Shown piece by piece: positions 27,096 through 35,412 of a DNA stretch of 64,000 nucleotides. Within the stretch, counting starts at the first letter, position 1. The number at the start of each line of letters is the position of its first letter. The notes under the pieces are model-generated. The model was not told where the DNA came from and searched no databases. It worked only from the letters and a program-made list of their open reading frames with translations. Origin of the DNA: Paenimyroides baculatum (GTDB lineage: Bacteria > Bacteroidota > Bacteroidia > Flavobacteriales > Flavobacteriaceae); the NCBI RefSeq assembly GCF_008629655.1, contig NZ_VWSG01000005.1, forward strand, positions 62,001 through 126,000. Direction: 5' to 3'. Position numbers and translations under genes: made by a program.

Positions 27096-29185
27096 TAATC
27101 TAAAACCACTTCTATTTTATTTCTGTAATAATTGTAAAGCTCTTCTTGTGCTTTAAAACGCTCTTCACCTAATCGGCGGTAACGGTTTTCTAATCTTTCA
27201 GAATGCAAACGCACTTTCACGTTTCCTTTCCAGTAAATTTTAAAGGTATCAATCAGTTCGGTTTTAATGGCATCGTCGTAAATCGGGCAGGTTACTTCTA
27301 CCCTTTCATCGATATTTCGGGTCATAAAATCGGCTGATGAAATATAAACTTTCGCTTCTTCATCGGTTCCGAATATATAAATTCTCGAATGTTCCAATAA
27401 ATTGTCAACAATACTTACCGCTTCGATATTATCGCTTAAACCGGGAACGCCAGGAATTAAACAGCAAATTCCGCGAACGATTAACTGAACTTTTACTCCG
27501 GCACGACTTGCGTCGTACAATTTATCAATCATTTTATAATCAGATAAACTGTTCATTTTCAAGCGAATCATTGCTGGCTTATCATTCAAGGCTTTTTCAA
27601 TCTCGTCTTCAATCAGTTTGGTGAATTTTGATCGAGTATAATGTGGCGAAACAATCAAATCTTTATAACGATAGATTTTGTAGTTTACTTCGAAAAATTC
27701 AAACACCTTATTAACCTCTTTCATTATTCGGTTATCTGACGTTAGAACGGTTACATCTGTATAAATATTCGACGTACTTTCGTTGAAATTTCCTGTTGAA
27801 AGAAAACCGTAACGCTTAATTTTCTTGCCTTCGATACGTTCTACAACACAAATTTTACTGTGAACTTTTAATCCTTTAACACCAAAAATAAGTTTTATCC
27901 CTTCCGATTGCATTGTTTCGGCATAATTGATATTACTTGTTTCATCGAACCTTGCTTGTAATTCTATCTGTACCGTAACCTGTTTACCGTTTTTCGCCGC
28001 ATTAATCAATGAAGATATAATTTGCGAATTTTTTGCCAAACGATACAAAGTAATTTTTATGCTGGTAACTTTTGGATCTAAAGCGGCTTCACGCAAGAAT
28101 TTCACTACATAATTAAACGATTGAAATGGTGTGTGAACCAAAAAATCTTTATGTTTTATCTGCTGAATAATGCTTCCTTCAATACTTAAACCGCTAACCG
28201 GTAACGGATTTAATTTACCGATTGTAAGATCTTTTCTTCCTAAATTAGGGAAACTCATATAATCGCGGCGGTTGTGGTAACGCCCGCCCGGAATGATACT
28301 ATCAACAGCCTCGATATCAATTTTATCAAGGAAAAAATCAAGCGTATCTTTATCGATTTTACTGTCGTACACAAAACGTACAACTTCGCCTACTCTGCGT
28401 TCGCGAACAGAATTCGATATTTTTTCAAGGAAAGATTTATGTAAATCAGAATCAAAATCTAATTCGGCATCACGCGTAATTTTTATCATGTGTGCCGAAA
28501 TATTTTCATAATCGAAGATAGAAAAAATGTTGTCTAAATTCATTCTGATCACATCGTCAAGCATAATAATGTATTGCTTGCCGTCTATCGCCGGTAATTC
28601 TACAAAACGATTGATTTGCGCAGGAATTTCGATCAACGCATAACGGGTGCGTTTTTTTATTGATTTTATAGGATCTTCTGCAGATTTTTTAACCATTTTA
28701 ACGGCTAAATATCCGTATGAATCTCTTACCAACGGAAATTCAGCCAAATCGTTCAAGATGATCGTTACTAAAACCGGACTTACTTTATGTATGAAAAATT
28801 CGTGAATAAAGTTCTTTTGTTCTTCATTAACCTGCGTTTCATCAACAATAAAAATACCTACATTTTCAAGTTCTGTTTCTATTTCCTGCAAAATAGCCAA
28901 ACTTTTTGCCTGCTGTTTAATTACAATTTCGGTAATTTCCTGCAACAAAGTTTTTGCCTGAACACCGTTTATTAATTTCTTGTTATTGTCTTTTGACATG
29001 GAAATTCTTCGAACAGTGGCGTATCGCACTCTAAAGAATTCATCTAAATTATTCGAGAAAATTCCTAAAAACCGCAAACGGTCTAATAACGGAACGGTAT
29101 GGTCTGCAGCTTCTTGTAAAACACGTTCGTTAAAAGCCAGCCAGCTTTTTTCTCTGTCAATATATTTTGGTTGGTTAATTTGCAT
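27095..29185 (-). CDS. ppk1: Polyphosphate kinase 1
   Basis: A 696-residue PPK1 with the four-domain plan: N-terminal helical SWLAFNERVLQEA, a head domain, and two phospholipase-D-like catalytic domains. The autophosphorylated His lies in LKVHSKICVVER (about residue 440) and the second catalytic His in LLEHSRIYIFG (about 600). It reversibly polymerises ATP gamma-phosphate into polyphosphate. It lies between sixA (overlap 11 bases) and ppx (overlap one base), a polyphosphate-metabolism operon. Confidence 0.97.
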   Translation of the reverse strand: MQINQPKYIDREKSWLAFNERVLQEAADHTVPLLDRLRFLGIFSNNLDEFFRVRYATVRRISMSKDNNKKLINGVQAKTLLQEITEIVIKQQAKSLAILQEIETELENVGIFIVDETQVNEEQKNFIHEFFIHKVSPVLVTIILNDLAEFPLVRDSYGYLAVKMVKKSAEDPIKSIKKRTRYALIEIPAQINRFVELPAIDGKQYIIMLDDVIRMNLDNIFSIFDYENISAHMIKITRDAELDFDSDLHKSFLEKISNSVRERRVGEVVRFVYDSKIDKDTLDFFLDKIDIEAVDSIIPGGRYHNRRDYMSFPNLGRKDLTIGKLNPLPVSGLSIEGSIIQQIKHKDFLVHTPFQSFNYVVKFLREAALDPKVTSIKITLYRLAKNSQIISSLINAAKNGKQVTVQIELQARFDETSNINYAETMQSEGIKLIFGVKGLKVHSKICVVERIEGKKIKRYGFLSTGNFNESTSNIYTDVTVLTSDNRIMKEVNKVFEFFEVNYKIYRYKDLIVSPHYTRSKFTKLIEDEIEKALNDKPAMIRLKMNSLSDYKMIDKLYDASRAGVKVQLIVRGICCLIPGVPGLSDNIEAVSIVDNLLEHSRIYIFGTDEEAKVYISSADFMTRNIDERVEVTCPIYDDAIKTELIDTFKIYWKGNVKVRLHSERLENRYRRLGEERFKAQEELYNYYRNKIEVVLD

Positions 29186-29669
29186 TTATTAAATCTTTTG
29201 GAAACAAGGTGTCAATAACTTTACCATTTTTGATAACGTCCCAGCTTTCTCCCTCGAATTCCAATATAACAACTCCGGAAGTAGGAACATTTTCAATGTA
29301 TTTGTTGCCAAATGTATTAACAAAATCGGTAATTGCATTGTTGTGACCAAAAATAATAAGGCTTGGAACAGTATCTTTACAATTTCTTATTGATTTGGTT
29401 AAACCACCCGAATCAAAAGTGTATAAATCGTTTTTTAAAACGGTTAGTTCCTGCGGAATATTCAAAACCTCGTTAAAAATTTTTGCGGTGTCGTGTGCTC
29501 TTTTTGCGGTACTTGACCATATTAAAAAGCGCTCGGGCAAATTCTTCTTTATCTCTTCAAAAATGAAGTTAGAATTTTTAATCCCCTTATTTGTCAATGG
29601 TCTTTCGTGATCTTCTAAAGGCATTTCCCAAGACGATTTTCCGTGCCGAATCAATATCAACTTTTTCAT
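29175..29669 (-). CDS. sixA: SixA-type phosphohistidine phosphatase
   Basis: A histidine-phosphatase-superfamily protein of about 164 residues with the catalytic RHG motif in LILIRHGKSSWE and the later His in LIIFGHNNAITDF. SixA-like enzymes remove phosphate from His residues of phosphorelay or PTS proteins. I start at the Met that begins KKLILIRHG because this fits the family; an in-frame ATG three codons upstream (29678) is possible. Position at the head of the ppk-ppx operon suggests a link with phosphate metabolism. Confidence 0.92.
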   Translation of the reverse strand: MKKLILIRHGKSSWEMPLEDHERPLTNKGIKNSNFIFEEIKKNLPERFLIWSSTAKRAHDTAKIFNEVLNIPQELTVLKNDLYTFDSGGLTKSIRNCKDTVPSLIIFGHNNAITDFVNTFGNKYIENVPTSGVVILEFEGESWDVIKNGKVIDTLFPKDLINAN

Positions 29670-29772
29670 AACATTCAATTTTTTTAGATAATGATATTTA
29701 TTTTACTAAATATAAAAAAAATCATTAAGTATTATTTAAGATCAATCATTTTTTTTGTGGTAAAAGTTTGAT

Positions 29773-29780
29773 TATTTTTG
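29773..29780 (+). promoter_or_regulatory. -7 promoter box of the DUF4199-kdsA run
   Basis: TATTTTTG, a perfect TAnnTTTG match, 20 bases before the ATG at 29801. Confidence 0.6.
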
Positions 29781-29800
29781 TTAAAACTTAATTAACAGTA

Positions 29801-30322
29801 ATGAATAAAATAGGTATCGAACTAAAATGGGCTGCAATAATTACTGCTTTTTCCTGTTTGTGGGCTGCTTTTGAAAATGCTTTGGGTTACCATAAAGATT
29901 TTAGTAATATCATTGGAATTGCCTTTGTGTACTACATTATTTTGACTTTTTTATGGGCAATTGCATTTATCGATAAGAAAAAATCGTTGGGTAAAAATGC
30001 CGTTTGGGAATTTAAAAATGCTTTTAAATTCGGTTTGTTTATCACCGGTTTAACCACACTTTTAAGCCCAATTGCACAATACATTATTTACGAAACCATT
30101 TCGCCCGATTACTTTACCAATATTATAGAATATCAATTATCAAAAGGCAGACAAACACGCGAAAGTTTAGAGTTAATTCACAACATGAATTTTACTATTC
30201 GCCAAGGTGTAATGAATGCTTTATCGTTAGGTGTAATTTATTCTGCACTTTATGCGTGGGTTTTTAAAACCAAGAAAACTATTGTAGTTGCACCTGTTAC
30301 TAACACAAAAAAGAAGAAATAA
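29801..30322 (+). CDS. DUF4199-type membrane protein
   Basis: A 173-residue protein with four predicted membrane helices (WAAIITAFSCLWAAFENALG, IGIAFVYYIILTFLWAIAF, FGLFITGLTTLLSPIAQYII and GVIYSALYAWVF) and a polar loop ISPDYFTNIIEYQLSKGRQT, the layout of the DUF4199 family of Bacteroidota. The C-terminus is Lys-rich. No function is known. kdsA starts one base after its stop codon. Confidence 0.85.
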   Translation: MNKIGIELKWAAIITAFSCLWAAFENALGYHKDFSNIIGIAFVYYIILTFLWAIAFIDKKKSLGKNAVWEFKNAFKFGLFITGLTTLLSPIAQYIIYETISPDYFTNIIEYQLSKGRQTRESLELIHNMNFTIRQGVMNALSLGVIYSALYAWVFKTKKTIVVAPVTNTKKKK

Positions 30323-30323
30323 G

Positions 30324-31142
30324 ATGAATTTACAGAACATACCAAATATTAAACATTTAGAAAGCGATAATTTCTTTTTACTTGCCGGACCTTGTGCTAT
30401 TGAAAACGAAGAAATGGCTTTTAGAATTGCCGAACGATTGGTTACGATTACAGATCGTTTACAGATCCCGTTGGTTTTTAAAGGATCTTTTAAAAAAGCA
30501 AACCGTTCAAGAATTGATTCTTTTACAGGAATTGGCGATGAAAAGGCTTTAAAAATATTGCAAAAGGTTTCTAAAGAATTTAATGTGCCTACGGTTACCG
30601 ATATTCACGAAAGTTCTGATGCTGATTTGGCTGCGGCTTATGTTGATGTTTTACAGATTCCTGCATTTTTGGTTCGTCAGACCGATTTGGTTGTGGCTGC
30701 TGCAAAAACCGGCAAAACGGTCAATTTAAAGAAAGGACAGTTTATGAGTCCTGAAAGTATGAAACATGCCGTGCAAAAAGTATTGGATTGTCAAAATGAA
30801 AACATTATGGTTACCGATCGCGGAACCATGTTTGGTTATCAGGATATGATTGTTGATTACCGCGGAATTCCTACCATGCAGAATTATGCTACTACAGTTT
30901 TAGATATTACACATTCGTTGCAACAGCCAAATCAGGCAAGCGGAGTAACCGGCGGAAGACCCGATTTAATTGAAACGGTTGCTAAAGCTGGAATTGCAGT
31001 TGGTGTGGACGGAATTTTTATTGAAACACATTTTGATCCGGCAAATGCTAAAAGTGATGGAGCAAATATGCTACATTTAGATCATTTTGAACCTTTAATG
31101 GAAAAACTGGTTGCAATTCGCCAAACGATTAATAAGTTTTAA
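30324..31142 (+). CDS. kdsA: 3-deoxy-8-phosphooctulonate synthase
   Basis: A 272-residue KDO8P synthase: FFLLAGPCAIENEEMA, FKGSFKKANRSRIDSF, the GTMFGYQDMIVDYRG segment and GGRPDLIETVAKAG. It condenses phosphoenolpyruvate and arabinose-5-phosphate for the Kdo sugar of lipopolysaccharide. The open frame extends 12 codons upstream into the preceding gene from 30288, but those residues (HLLLTQKRRNK) are unlike the family, so I start at MNLQNIPNI. With lptG, a GT9 and the 57-64 kb locus it supports an LPS-bearing envelope. Confidence 0.96.
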   Translation: MNLQNIPNIKHLESDNFFLLAGPCAIENEEMAFRIAERLVTITDRLQIPLVFKGSFKKANRSRIDSFTGIGDEKALKILQKVSKEFNVPTVTDIHESSDADLAAAYVDVLQIPAFLVRQTDLVVAAAKTGKTVNLKKGQFMSPESMKHAVQKVLDCQNENIMVTDRGTMFGYQDMIVDYRGIPTMQNYATTVLDITHSLQQPNQASGVTGGRPDLIETVAKAGIAVGVDGIFIETHFDPANAKSDGANMLHLDHFEPLMEKLVAIRQTINKF

Positions 31143-31154
31143 GGCTAATTTTCG

Positions 31155-31961
31155 ATGAAAAAAATCAGCATACTTGGTGCAGGTTGGTTGGGAAATCCGT
31201 TGGCATTACAATTAAAATCAAACGGACAAGAATTAAAAGTTTCTACCACAACTCCTGAAAAAATTTCTTCTTTTAATGAAAATGGAATAGAGAGTTTTAT
31301 TGTGAATGTAGGATCAAATTCTGATACTGAAAATCTTGATAACTTATTAACTGATACCGATATTCTGATTATCACTATTCCACCAGGAAGATCAAAACCA
31401 TCAGAAAGTACGTATGTTGATAGAATAAAATCGATAATTCCGTTTATAGAAAAACACGATATTAAAAATGTTCTCTACACAAGTTCTACCACGGTTTATC
31501 TTTCTCTGAAAGGAAATGTGAATGAAGAAACGCCAATTGTTCCTGTTTCGGAAATGGATCAGCAAATCTTCGAAATTGAAAATCTGCTATTAAACAACCA
31601 AAATTTTAATGCTACCATTCTTCGTTTGGGTGGATTAATCGGTGAAGATCGTCACCCGGTTAAATTTATCGTAAAGAGGGAAAACGTTGACGACGCTAAC
31701 AATCCGGTGAACATGATCCACAGAACTGATATTATCCGATTTTTAGAAAAGATCATTGAAAACGAAATTCCAAATGATGTTTTTAATATTGTAGCTCCCA
31801 TCAATTTAAATCGCAGAGATTTTTATACGCAGGAAGCTGCTAAACTAGGACTTTCTCCACTACCAAAATTTACTGACAATCCCAATGCGGATATGCGAAA
31901 TGTAAGTGGTCAAAAAATCAGCAAAAAATATGGATTAGATTATTTGTATCTACTAGATTAA
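31155..31961 (+). CDS. NAD(P)-binding epimerase-like protein (YeeZ-type)
   Basis: A 268-residue Rossmann-fold protein beginning KKISILGAGWLGNPLALQL, with VLYTSSTTVYLSLKGNVNEETP (a YxxxK-like catalytic area reduced to S-T-VY) and ILRLGGLIGEDRHP. It resembles the short YeeZ/ActC subgroup of extended SDRs rather than true sugar epimerases. The substrate is unknown. Twelve bases after kdsA, so probably in the same transcript. Confidence 0.88.
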   Translation: MKKISILGAGWLGNPLALQLKSNGQELKVSTTTPEKISSFNENGIESFIVNVGSNSDTENLDNLLTDTDILIITIPPGRSKPSESTYVDRIKSIIPFIEKHDIKNVLYTSSTTVYLSLKGNVNEETPIVPVSEMDQQIFEIENLLLNNQNFNATILRLGGLIGEDRHPVKFIVKRENVDDANNPVNMIHRTDIIRFLEKIIENEIPNDVFNIVAPINLNRRDFYTQEAAKLGLSPLPKFTDNPNADMRNVSGQKISKKYGLDYLYLLD

Positions 31962-31989
31962 TTACATTTAACTAATATTCAGATATTTT

Positions 31990-32113
31990 CCCACAGATTC
32001 ATAGGTATATACTTTTAGTTAACAATTTTATAACAGTTTGATTTTCAGAGATATTCAGATCACTAAATTCATTTACTTCACAAATAATCGAAAAAAATCC
32101 GTGCATCTGTGGT
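31990..32113. repeat. Dispersed palindromic repeat, family B, copy 1
   Basis: About 124 bp with imperfect terminal inverted repeats: left arm CCCACAGATTCATAGGT and right arm ATCCGTGCATCTGTGGT followed by TATTTAATAA. The same arms occur at 35026-35172. The middle is AT-rich and differs between copies. It is non-coding and looks like a MITE- or BIME-type element of the 'CACAGATT...AATCTGTG' sort seen in Bacteroidota genomes. Confidence 0.6.
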
Positions 32114-32177
32114 TATTTAATAATTTATTGATACCATTTAATTTATTATTACTATTTTAACCAAAATTTTTAATCTT

Positions 32178-32951
32178 ATGAAAAAAATATTATTTTTTGG
32201 CTTAATTGCTGCAACATCATTAGGAACAATTCAAGCAAATGCTCAAGACAAAGTAAAATTTACAAAAGAGCAGCTTAAAATGATGGATGATGATTTGTTT
32301 ATTGAAATGTTTACGGGTGTTTCTTCAAAGAAAACTTCGACCGTTATTTTAAAAGATGGTAGAAAAGTTGAAGGATCGGCAACTGACATCAACAGAAAAA
32401 AGGGGCAAATTTATTCTATTGATATTAAAGATGGATCCGGCAAAAAAACCGAATACAAAGCAGAAGAAATTGCCGAAATGTACCTTCCAATTTCAGGTAT
32501 GGCAAAGGCTTCTAAAGTAAACAGCTATTTTGGAAATTCTAAAAACTGGGGACGTAAAAGTTTAAATAAAACTACAAATCCTGATGAAGTTTATGTGAAA
32601 AACGTAAAAGCTTCGTTGAAAAACAAAAAAGAAGAAAAAGAATTTTTAATGCAGTTGATAAACCCTGATTTCAGTAGTTTAATTGAAGTTTATGCAGATC
32701 CAAATGCATCTGAAACATCTTCGTTCAGTGTTGGTGGAAGTCCGTCTTTTGGTGGTGGCGTAACAAAATCGTACTACATAAAAAAAGGCGATGAAGTTAT
32801 CTGGCTTAAAAAAGGAGAATTTGAAGATCATTACGCTTTTCTTTTTAGCGATAATGAAGAGTTTATGAAAAATTTTCCTTATAAATCAATTAAATGGGAA
32901 CATTTAAGCTATTTAGTTGCAGAATATACCAACATAGTTTCTGGTCAATAA
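32178..32951 (+). CDS. Exported protein of unknown function
   Basis: A 257-residue protein with a signal peptide (MKKILFFGLIAATSLGTIQA, cut near ANA|QD). A central beta-rich part (TSTVILKDGRKVEGSATDIN, GQIYSIDIKDGSGKKTEYKA) resembles small SH3-like domains found in Bacteroidota periplasmic proteins, and a Gly/Ser-rich stretch (SFSVGGSPSFGGG) follows at about 180. I do not recognise a family. It is preceded by the family-B repeat and has its own terminator. Confidence 0.82.
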   Translation: MKKILFFGLIAATSLGTIQANAQDKVKFTKEQLKMMDDDLFIEMFTGVSSKKTSTVILKDGRKVEGSATDINRKKGQIYSIDIKDGSGKKTEYKAEEIAEMYLPISGMAKASKVNSYFGNSKNWGRKSLNKTTNPDEVYVKNVKASLKNKKEEKEFLMQLINPDFSSLIEVYADPNASETSSFSVGGSPSFGGGVTKSYYIKKGDEVIWLKKGEFEDHYAFLFSDNEEFMKNFPYKSIKWEHLSYLVAEYTNIVSGQ

Positions 32952-32970
32952 AAACTTTTTAAATGATATA

Positions 32971-33000
32971 AAAACTACTCAAATTGAGTAGTTTTTTTGT
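32971..33000 (+). terminator. Terminator between the 32178 gene and the convergent operon
   Basis: An 11-bp stem (AAAACTACTCA / TGAGTAGTTTT) with an AAT loop and T-run. A-rich flanks make it usable from both strands. Confidence 0.8.
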
Positions 33001-33004
33001 TTAT

Positions 33005-33322
33005 TTAATCATTGATTATTTTAAGTTTAGAAAAAGAAGCTGGATAATTACGCTCTTTTAACCAAACAGAATCATTTGCTTTTGATGTATAATTCCAAAT
33101 TAATTCTCTACTAATAGATCTATCTATCATAATTCTATCATTTTCAATTTCATAATTTACTTTATAGTGATTTAATACATTTAAAATACGTTCTTTAAAA
33201 TAAGAATCCATTAGCATCTGTTTTTCAACCAGTCTTTCATTTTCACGAACAATTGGAATAAATTCAACTTTACTTGAACACGAACAAAGTATCATCAAAA
33301 TAAAAAAGTACAGTAACTTCAT
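33005..33322 (-). CDS. Small lipoprotein, last gene of the SatD-like operon
   Basis: A 105-residue protein with a lipobox (YFFILMILCSCSSK, Cys13 or Cys15) and a charged helical domain (ENERLVEKQMLMDSYFKERI) followed by a beta part (YEIENDRIMIDRSISRELIW). No known family. Start lies three bases past the YjbR stop, so it is co-transcribed with YjbR, DUF3307 and SatD-like genes. Its role there is unknown. Confidence 0.75.
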   Translation of the reverse strand: MKLLYFFILMILCSCSSKVEFIPIVRENERLVEKQMLMDSYFKERILNVLNHYKVNYEIENDRIMIDRSISRELIWNYTSKANDSVWLKERNYPASFSKLKIIND

Positions 33323-33325
33323 AAC

Positions 33326-33682
33326 CTACATATCCCTTAAAATAACCTGATCTTTCTTTGTCAATCCTTTAACAACTAAATCGTAAGAATTTACAATTAA
33401 TTCTTTAAGTAGTTTGGTAGAAACATTGCTGTTAAAGTACACGCTGTTCCAATGTTTTTTGCTCATGTGGTAACCCGGTTTTATGCCGTTGTATTGGGCA
33501 CGTAATTCTTCAGCTTCATCGGGGTCGCACTTTAAATTGCAATACTCAAATTCCTCAATATCAACCAAACAGAACATTTTGTTCATTACATAAAATACCA
33601 GTGTTGTTTTATCGAACGGAAATTTCTCTGTAGCTCCTTTAAACGATAAACAGTAATCGCGAAAATCTTCTATATTGTTCAT
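33326..33682 (-). CDS. MmcQ/YjbR-family protein
   Basis: A 118-residue protein matching MmcQ/YjbR: RDYCLSFKGATEKFPFDKTT, MFCLVDIEEFEYCNLKCDPDEAEELR, and GYHMSKKHWNSVYFN. The fold is CyaY-like, with a predicted DNA-binding surface; the biological role is not settled. Its start overlaps the DUF3307 stop by four bases. Confidence 0.92.
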   Translation of the reverse strand: MNNIEDFRDYCLSFKGATEKFPFDKTTLVFYVMNKMFCLVDIEEFEYCNLKCDPDEAEELRAQYNGIKPGYHMSKKHWNSVYFNSNVSTKLLKELIVNSYDLVVKGLTKKDQVILRDM

Positions 33683-34407
33683 ATTAAATGGTGTAAAACG
33701 TAATTAAAAATCAAACCAACCACAATAGCGCATCCAAAACTTAAAAAAGTTCCAATTAAAACGTATTCGGTTAAATGGCGTTCTTTTGCATTGTTTAAAT
33801 CGCCAAACCTGAAAATAGATTTTGCCGCCAGTAAAAAGCCTATTCCTTCCCAAAAATTAGCTACAACAAAACCAAAAATAAACAATCGTTCTAAAATTCC
33901 AATATATTTTCCGGCATTAAACATCACTTTTTCAGCCGTAATTTGTACCGAATGTTCCTGTACTTTTTTGTATTGCTGATAAGGTGATAATAAAATTCTG
34001 ATTAAAACGGCAGTTACCTGCGTAACCAAAATAACTGCGACCAAAACAAGCCAGATAAGAGGTTTGTTTATAAAATCGATAGAGATTTCTAATGATGAAA
34101 ACATCATTAAAACCACAATAATTGTCGCAATATGTACAATTTGGTCGGCGATAAAAATAACAGGAGCTTTTATTTTTGATGATAATTTCAGTTTGATCCA
34201 ATCGAACAACGCATGAAAAACAGTTACCAAAATAATAGCCCACCACATAGCATCGTTCCATAAAAACAGACACATTAAAACGCCGTGAATAACAATATGA
34301 CTTGAAAAATAAACTGGTTTGTGTTTGTTCTGAACCATTTTTTTGGTCTGAAAAACAAAATCGCCCAGAAAATGAGCCGCTAAAAATTTAAGAAGAAGTA
34401 GCCACAT
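33679..34407 (-). CDS. DUF3307 membrane protein
   Basis: A 242-residue multi-pass protein with about six to seven helices. The conserved-looking polar points of DUF3307 are within helices: LKFLAAHFLGDFVFQTKKMV near the start, SHIVIHGVLM, FHALFDWIKL and FIADQIVHI, i.e. several His and Asp in or next to membrane segments. Function is unknown; I recall the family as frequently next to SatD-like proteins. Its start overlaps the SatD-like gene by 20 bases. Confidence 0.9.
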   Translation of the reverse strand: MWLLLLKFLAAHFLGDFVFQTKKMVQNKHKPVYFSSHIVIHGVLMCLFLWNDAMWWAIILVTVFHALFDWIKLKLSSKIKAPVIFIADQIVHIATIIVVLMMFSSLEISIDFINKPLIWLVLVAVILVTQVTAVLIRILLSPYQQYKKVQEHSVQITAEKVMFNAGKYIGILERLFIFGFVVANFWEGIGFLLAAKSIFRFGDLNNAKERHLTEYVLIGTFLSFGCAIVVGLIFNYVLHHLI

Positions 34408-35002
34408 ACTGTTTCATTGTTTGGTTGTAATAATTTATAAACTGATCAATCTCGTCAAATCCGCCGCGTTTTAAGGCTTCGCTTATAGTACTTTGTTTTT
34501 TGTTCAATTTTTCGGCAATCTGTGTTTGATTCAATTCCGGGTTTTTCAACTTTAAAAAGATAATTTCAGCCGATTTATCTGTCCATTTATCCATAATCAA
34601 CAAAGCTAAATCGGTCATAACCCTAAATGTGTCGTTTAACGATTTATTTGCCGTATTTATGGTTAAATTTTTCTTATCTAAAGCATCAAAACCTTCGCCG
34701 GAAAGTTCAAAAGCAGTGCCGTTGCCTTCGGTAATTTTTGTTCCTTCAAAAGTTTGTTCTCCAATACCAATGCTTAAACGAACATCGATTTCCTTTAATT
34801 GCTTAATCCATGTTTTTAATAAAACAGCGTGTAATAAAGCATCTTCTGCAGTTGTTTTTAATTGAAAACTGTCGCCACGGTATAATTCCCAGTTTAATGG
34901 AGAATTTCCAAACATCTGCAAACCTTCTTTAAGATGTTTTAACCAAACTGCAGGTTTTAAAGTGCGCGATGATACAATATCGCCTGTTATAATTGCAACC
35001 AT
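34388..35002 (-). CDS. SatD-like protein with C-terminal HTH
   Basis: A 204-residue protein of the SatD family: VAIITGDIVSSR (1-13), YRGDSFQL (41-48), RLSIGIGE (75-82) and GNGTAFELSGEGFDAL (93-108). The spacing of D-I, G-D and I-G-I-G resembles class III nucleotide cyclases or other palm-domain proteins, although no activity is established for SatD. Residues 157-181 (LNQTQIAEKLNKKQSTISEA) form a helix-turn-helix of sigma-region-4 or LuxR type. It leads a four-gene operon, and 200 bases upstream is a 28-bp-period dyad array, a natural operator candidate. Confidence 0.88.
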   Translation of the reverse strand: MVAIITGDIVSSRTLKPAVWLKHLKEGLQMFGNSPLNWELYRGDSFQLKTTAEDALLHAVLLKTWIKQLKEIDVRLSIGIGEQTFEGTKITEGNGTAFELSGEGFDALDKKNLTINTANKSLNDTFRVMTDLALLIMDKWTDKSAEIIFLKLKNPELNQTQIAEKLNKKQSTISEALKRGGFDEIDQFINYYNQTMKQYVATSS

Positions 35003-35025
35003 TTTATTGATTATATAATTTATCT

Positions 35026-35172
35026 ACCACAGATTCACAGATATATATTTTACAATATAAAGTTTTCAAACATAATTTCACAGATTATTGAATGTACGGT
35101 ATTCAAATTATTTTTTATAGATATTTTATGATAGTTCAACAAGTAATTTTAAAAAATCTGTGAATCTTTGGT
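35026..35172. repeat. Dispersed palindromic repeat, family B, copy 2
   Basis: A 147-bp non-coding element with terminal inverted repeats ACCACAGATTCACAGAT and ATCTGTGAATCTTTGGT (16 of 17 pair). It shares arms and the following GGTTATTTA with the copy at 31990. It sits in the 410-bp gap between the SatD-like gene and Nudix gene, between the gene start and the dyad array. Confidence 0.65.
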
Positions 35173-35199
35173 TATTTATAATTATTTAAAGATACAAAA

Positions 35200-35338
35200 A
35201 ATATCGTTTAATTAACCGATAATTAAAAATATCGCCTATTTAACCTATAATTCACAATATCGTTCATTTAGCCTATAATTTAGAATATCTGCTTTTTAAC
35301 CGATAATTAGAATAATCTGATTAAAAACTGATATTGAT
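35200..35338. repeat. Tandem 28-bp array of dyad sites (candidate operator array)
   Basis: Four units start at 35200, 35228, 35256 and 35284 with AATATCG (last one AATATCT), followed by a degenerate fifth at 35311. Each unit holds an imperfect inverted repeat TATCG-10 nt-CGATA; the best is TATCGTTTAATTAACCGATA at 35202-35221, with one mismatched pair. The first three periods are exactly 28 bp. There are no unique spacers, so it is not CRISPR. Position upstream of an HTH gene suggests a regulator-binding array acting on the SatD-like operon, the divergent Nudix gene or both. Confidence 0.75.
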
Positions 35339-35400
35339 TTTTATTATATAATCTGTCTAAATTAAAAGTAAAATCTTAAAAATAATTGATTAAATATGAA

Positions 35401-35408
35401 TATTTTTG
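35401..35408 (+). promoter_or_regulatory. -7 promoter box of the Nudix gene
   Basis: TATTTTTG, a perfect TAnnTTTG match, ending four bases before the ATG at 35413; predicts a leaderless mRNA. Confidence 0.6.
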
Positions 35409-35412
35409 AAGA

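Noticed and set aside
30288..30323. Upstream start of kdsA
   Set aside because: Extra 12 residues overlap the previous gene and are unlike the family; ATG at 30324 fits.
31962..32177. Riboswitch upstream of the 32178 gene
   Set aside because: The gap is explained by the family-B repeat; no known aptamer core was seen.
35200..35338. CRISPR-like look of the 28-bp array
   Set aside because: Units abut without spacers, are themselves degenerate, and no cas gene is present.
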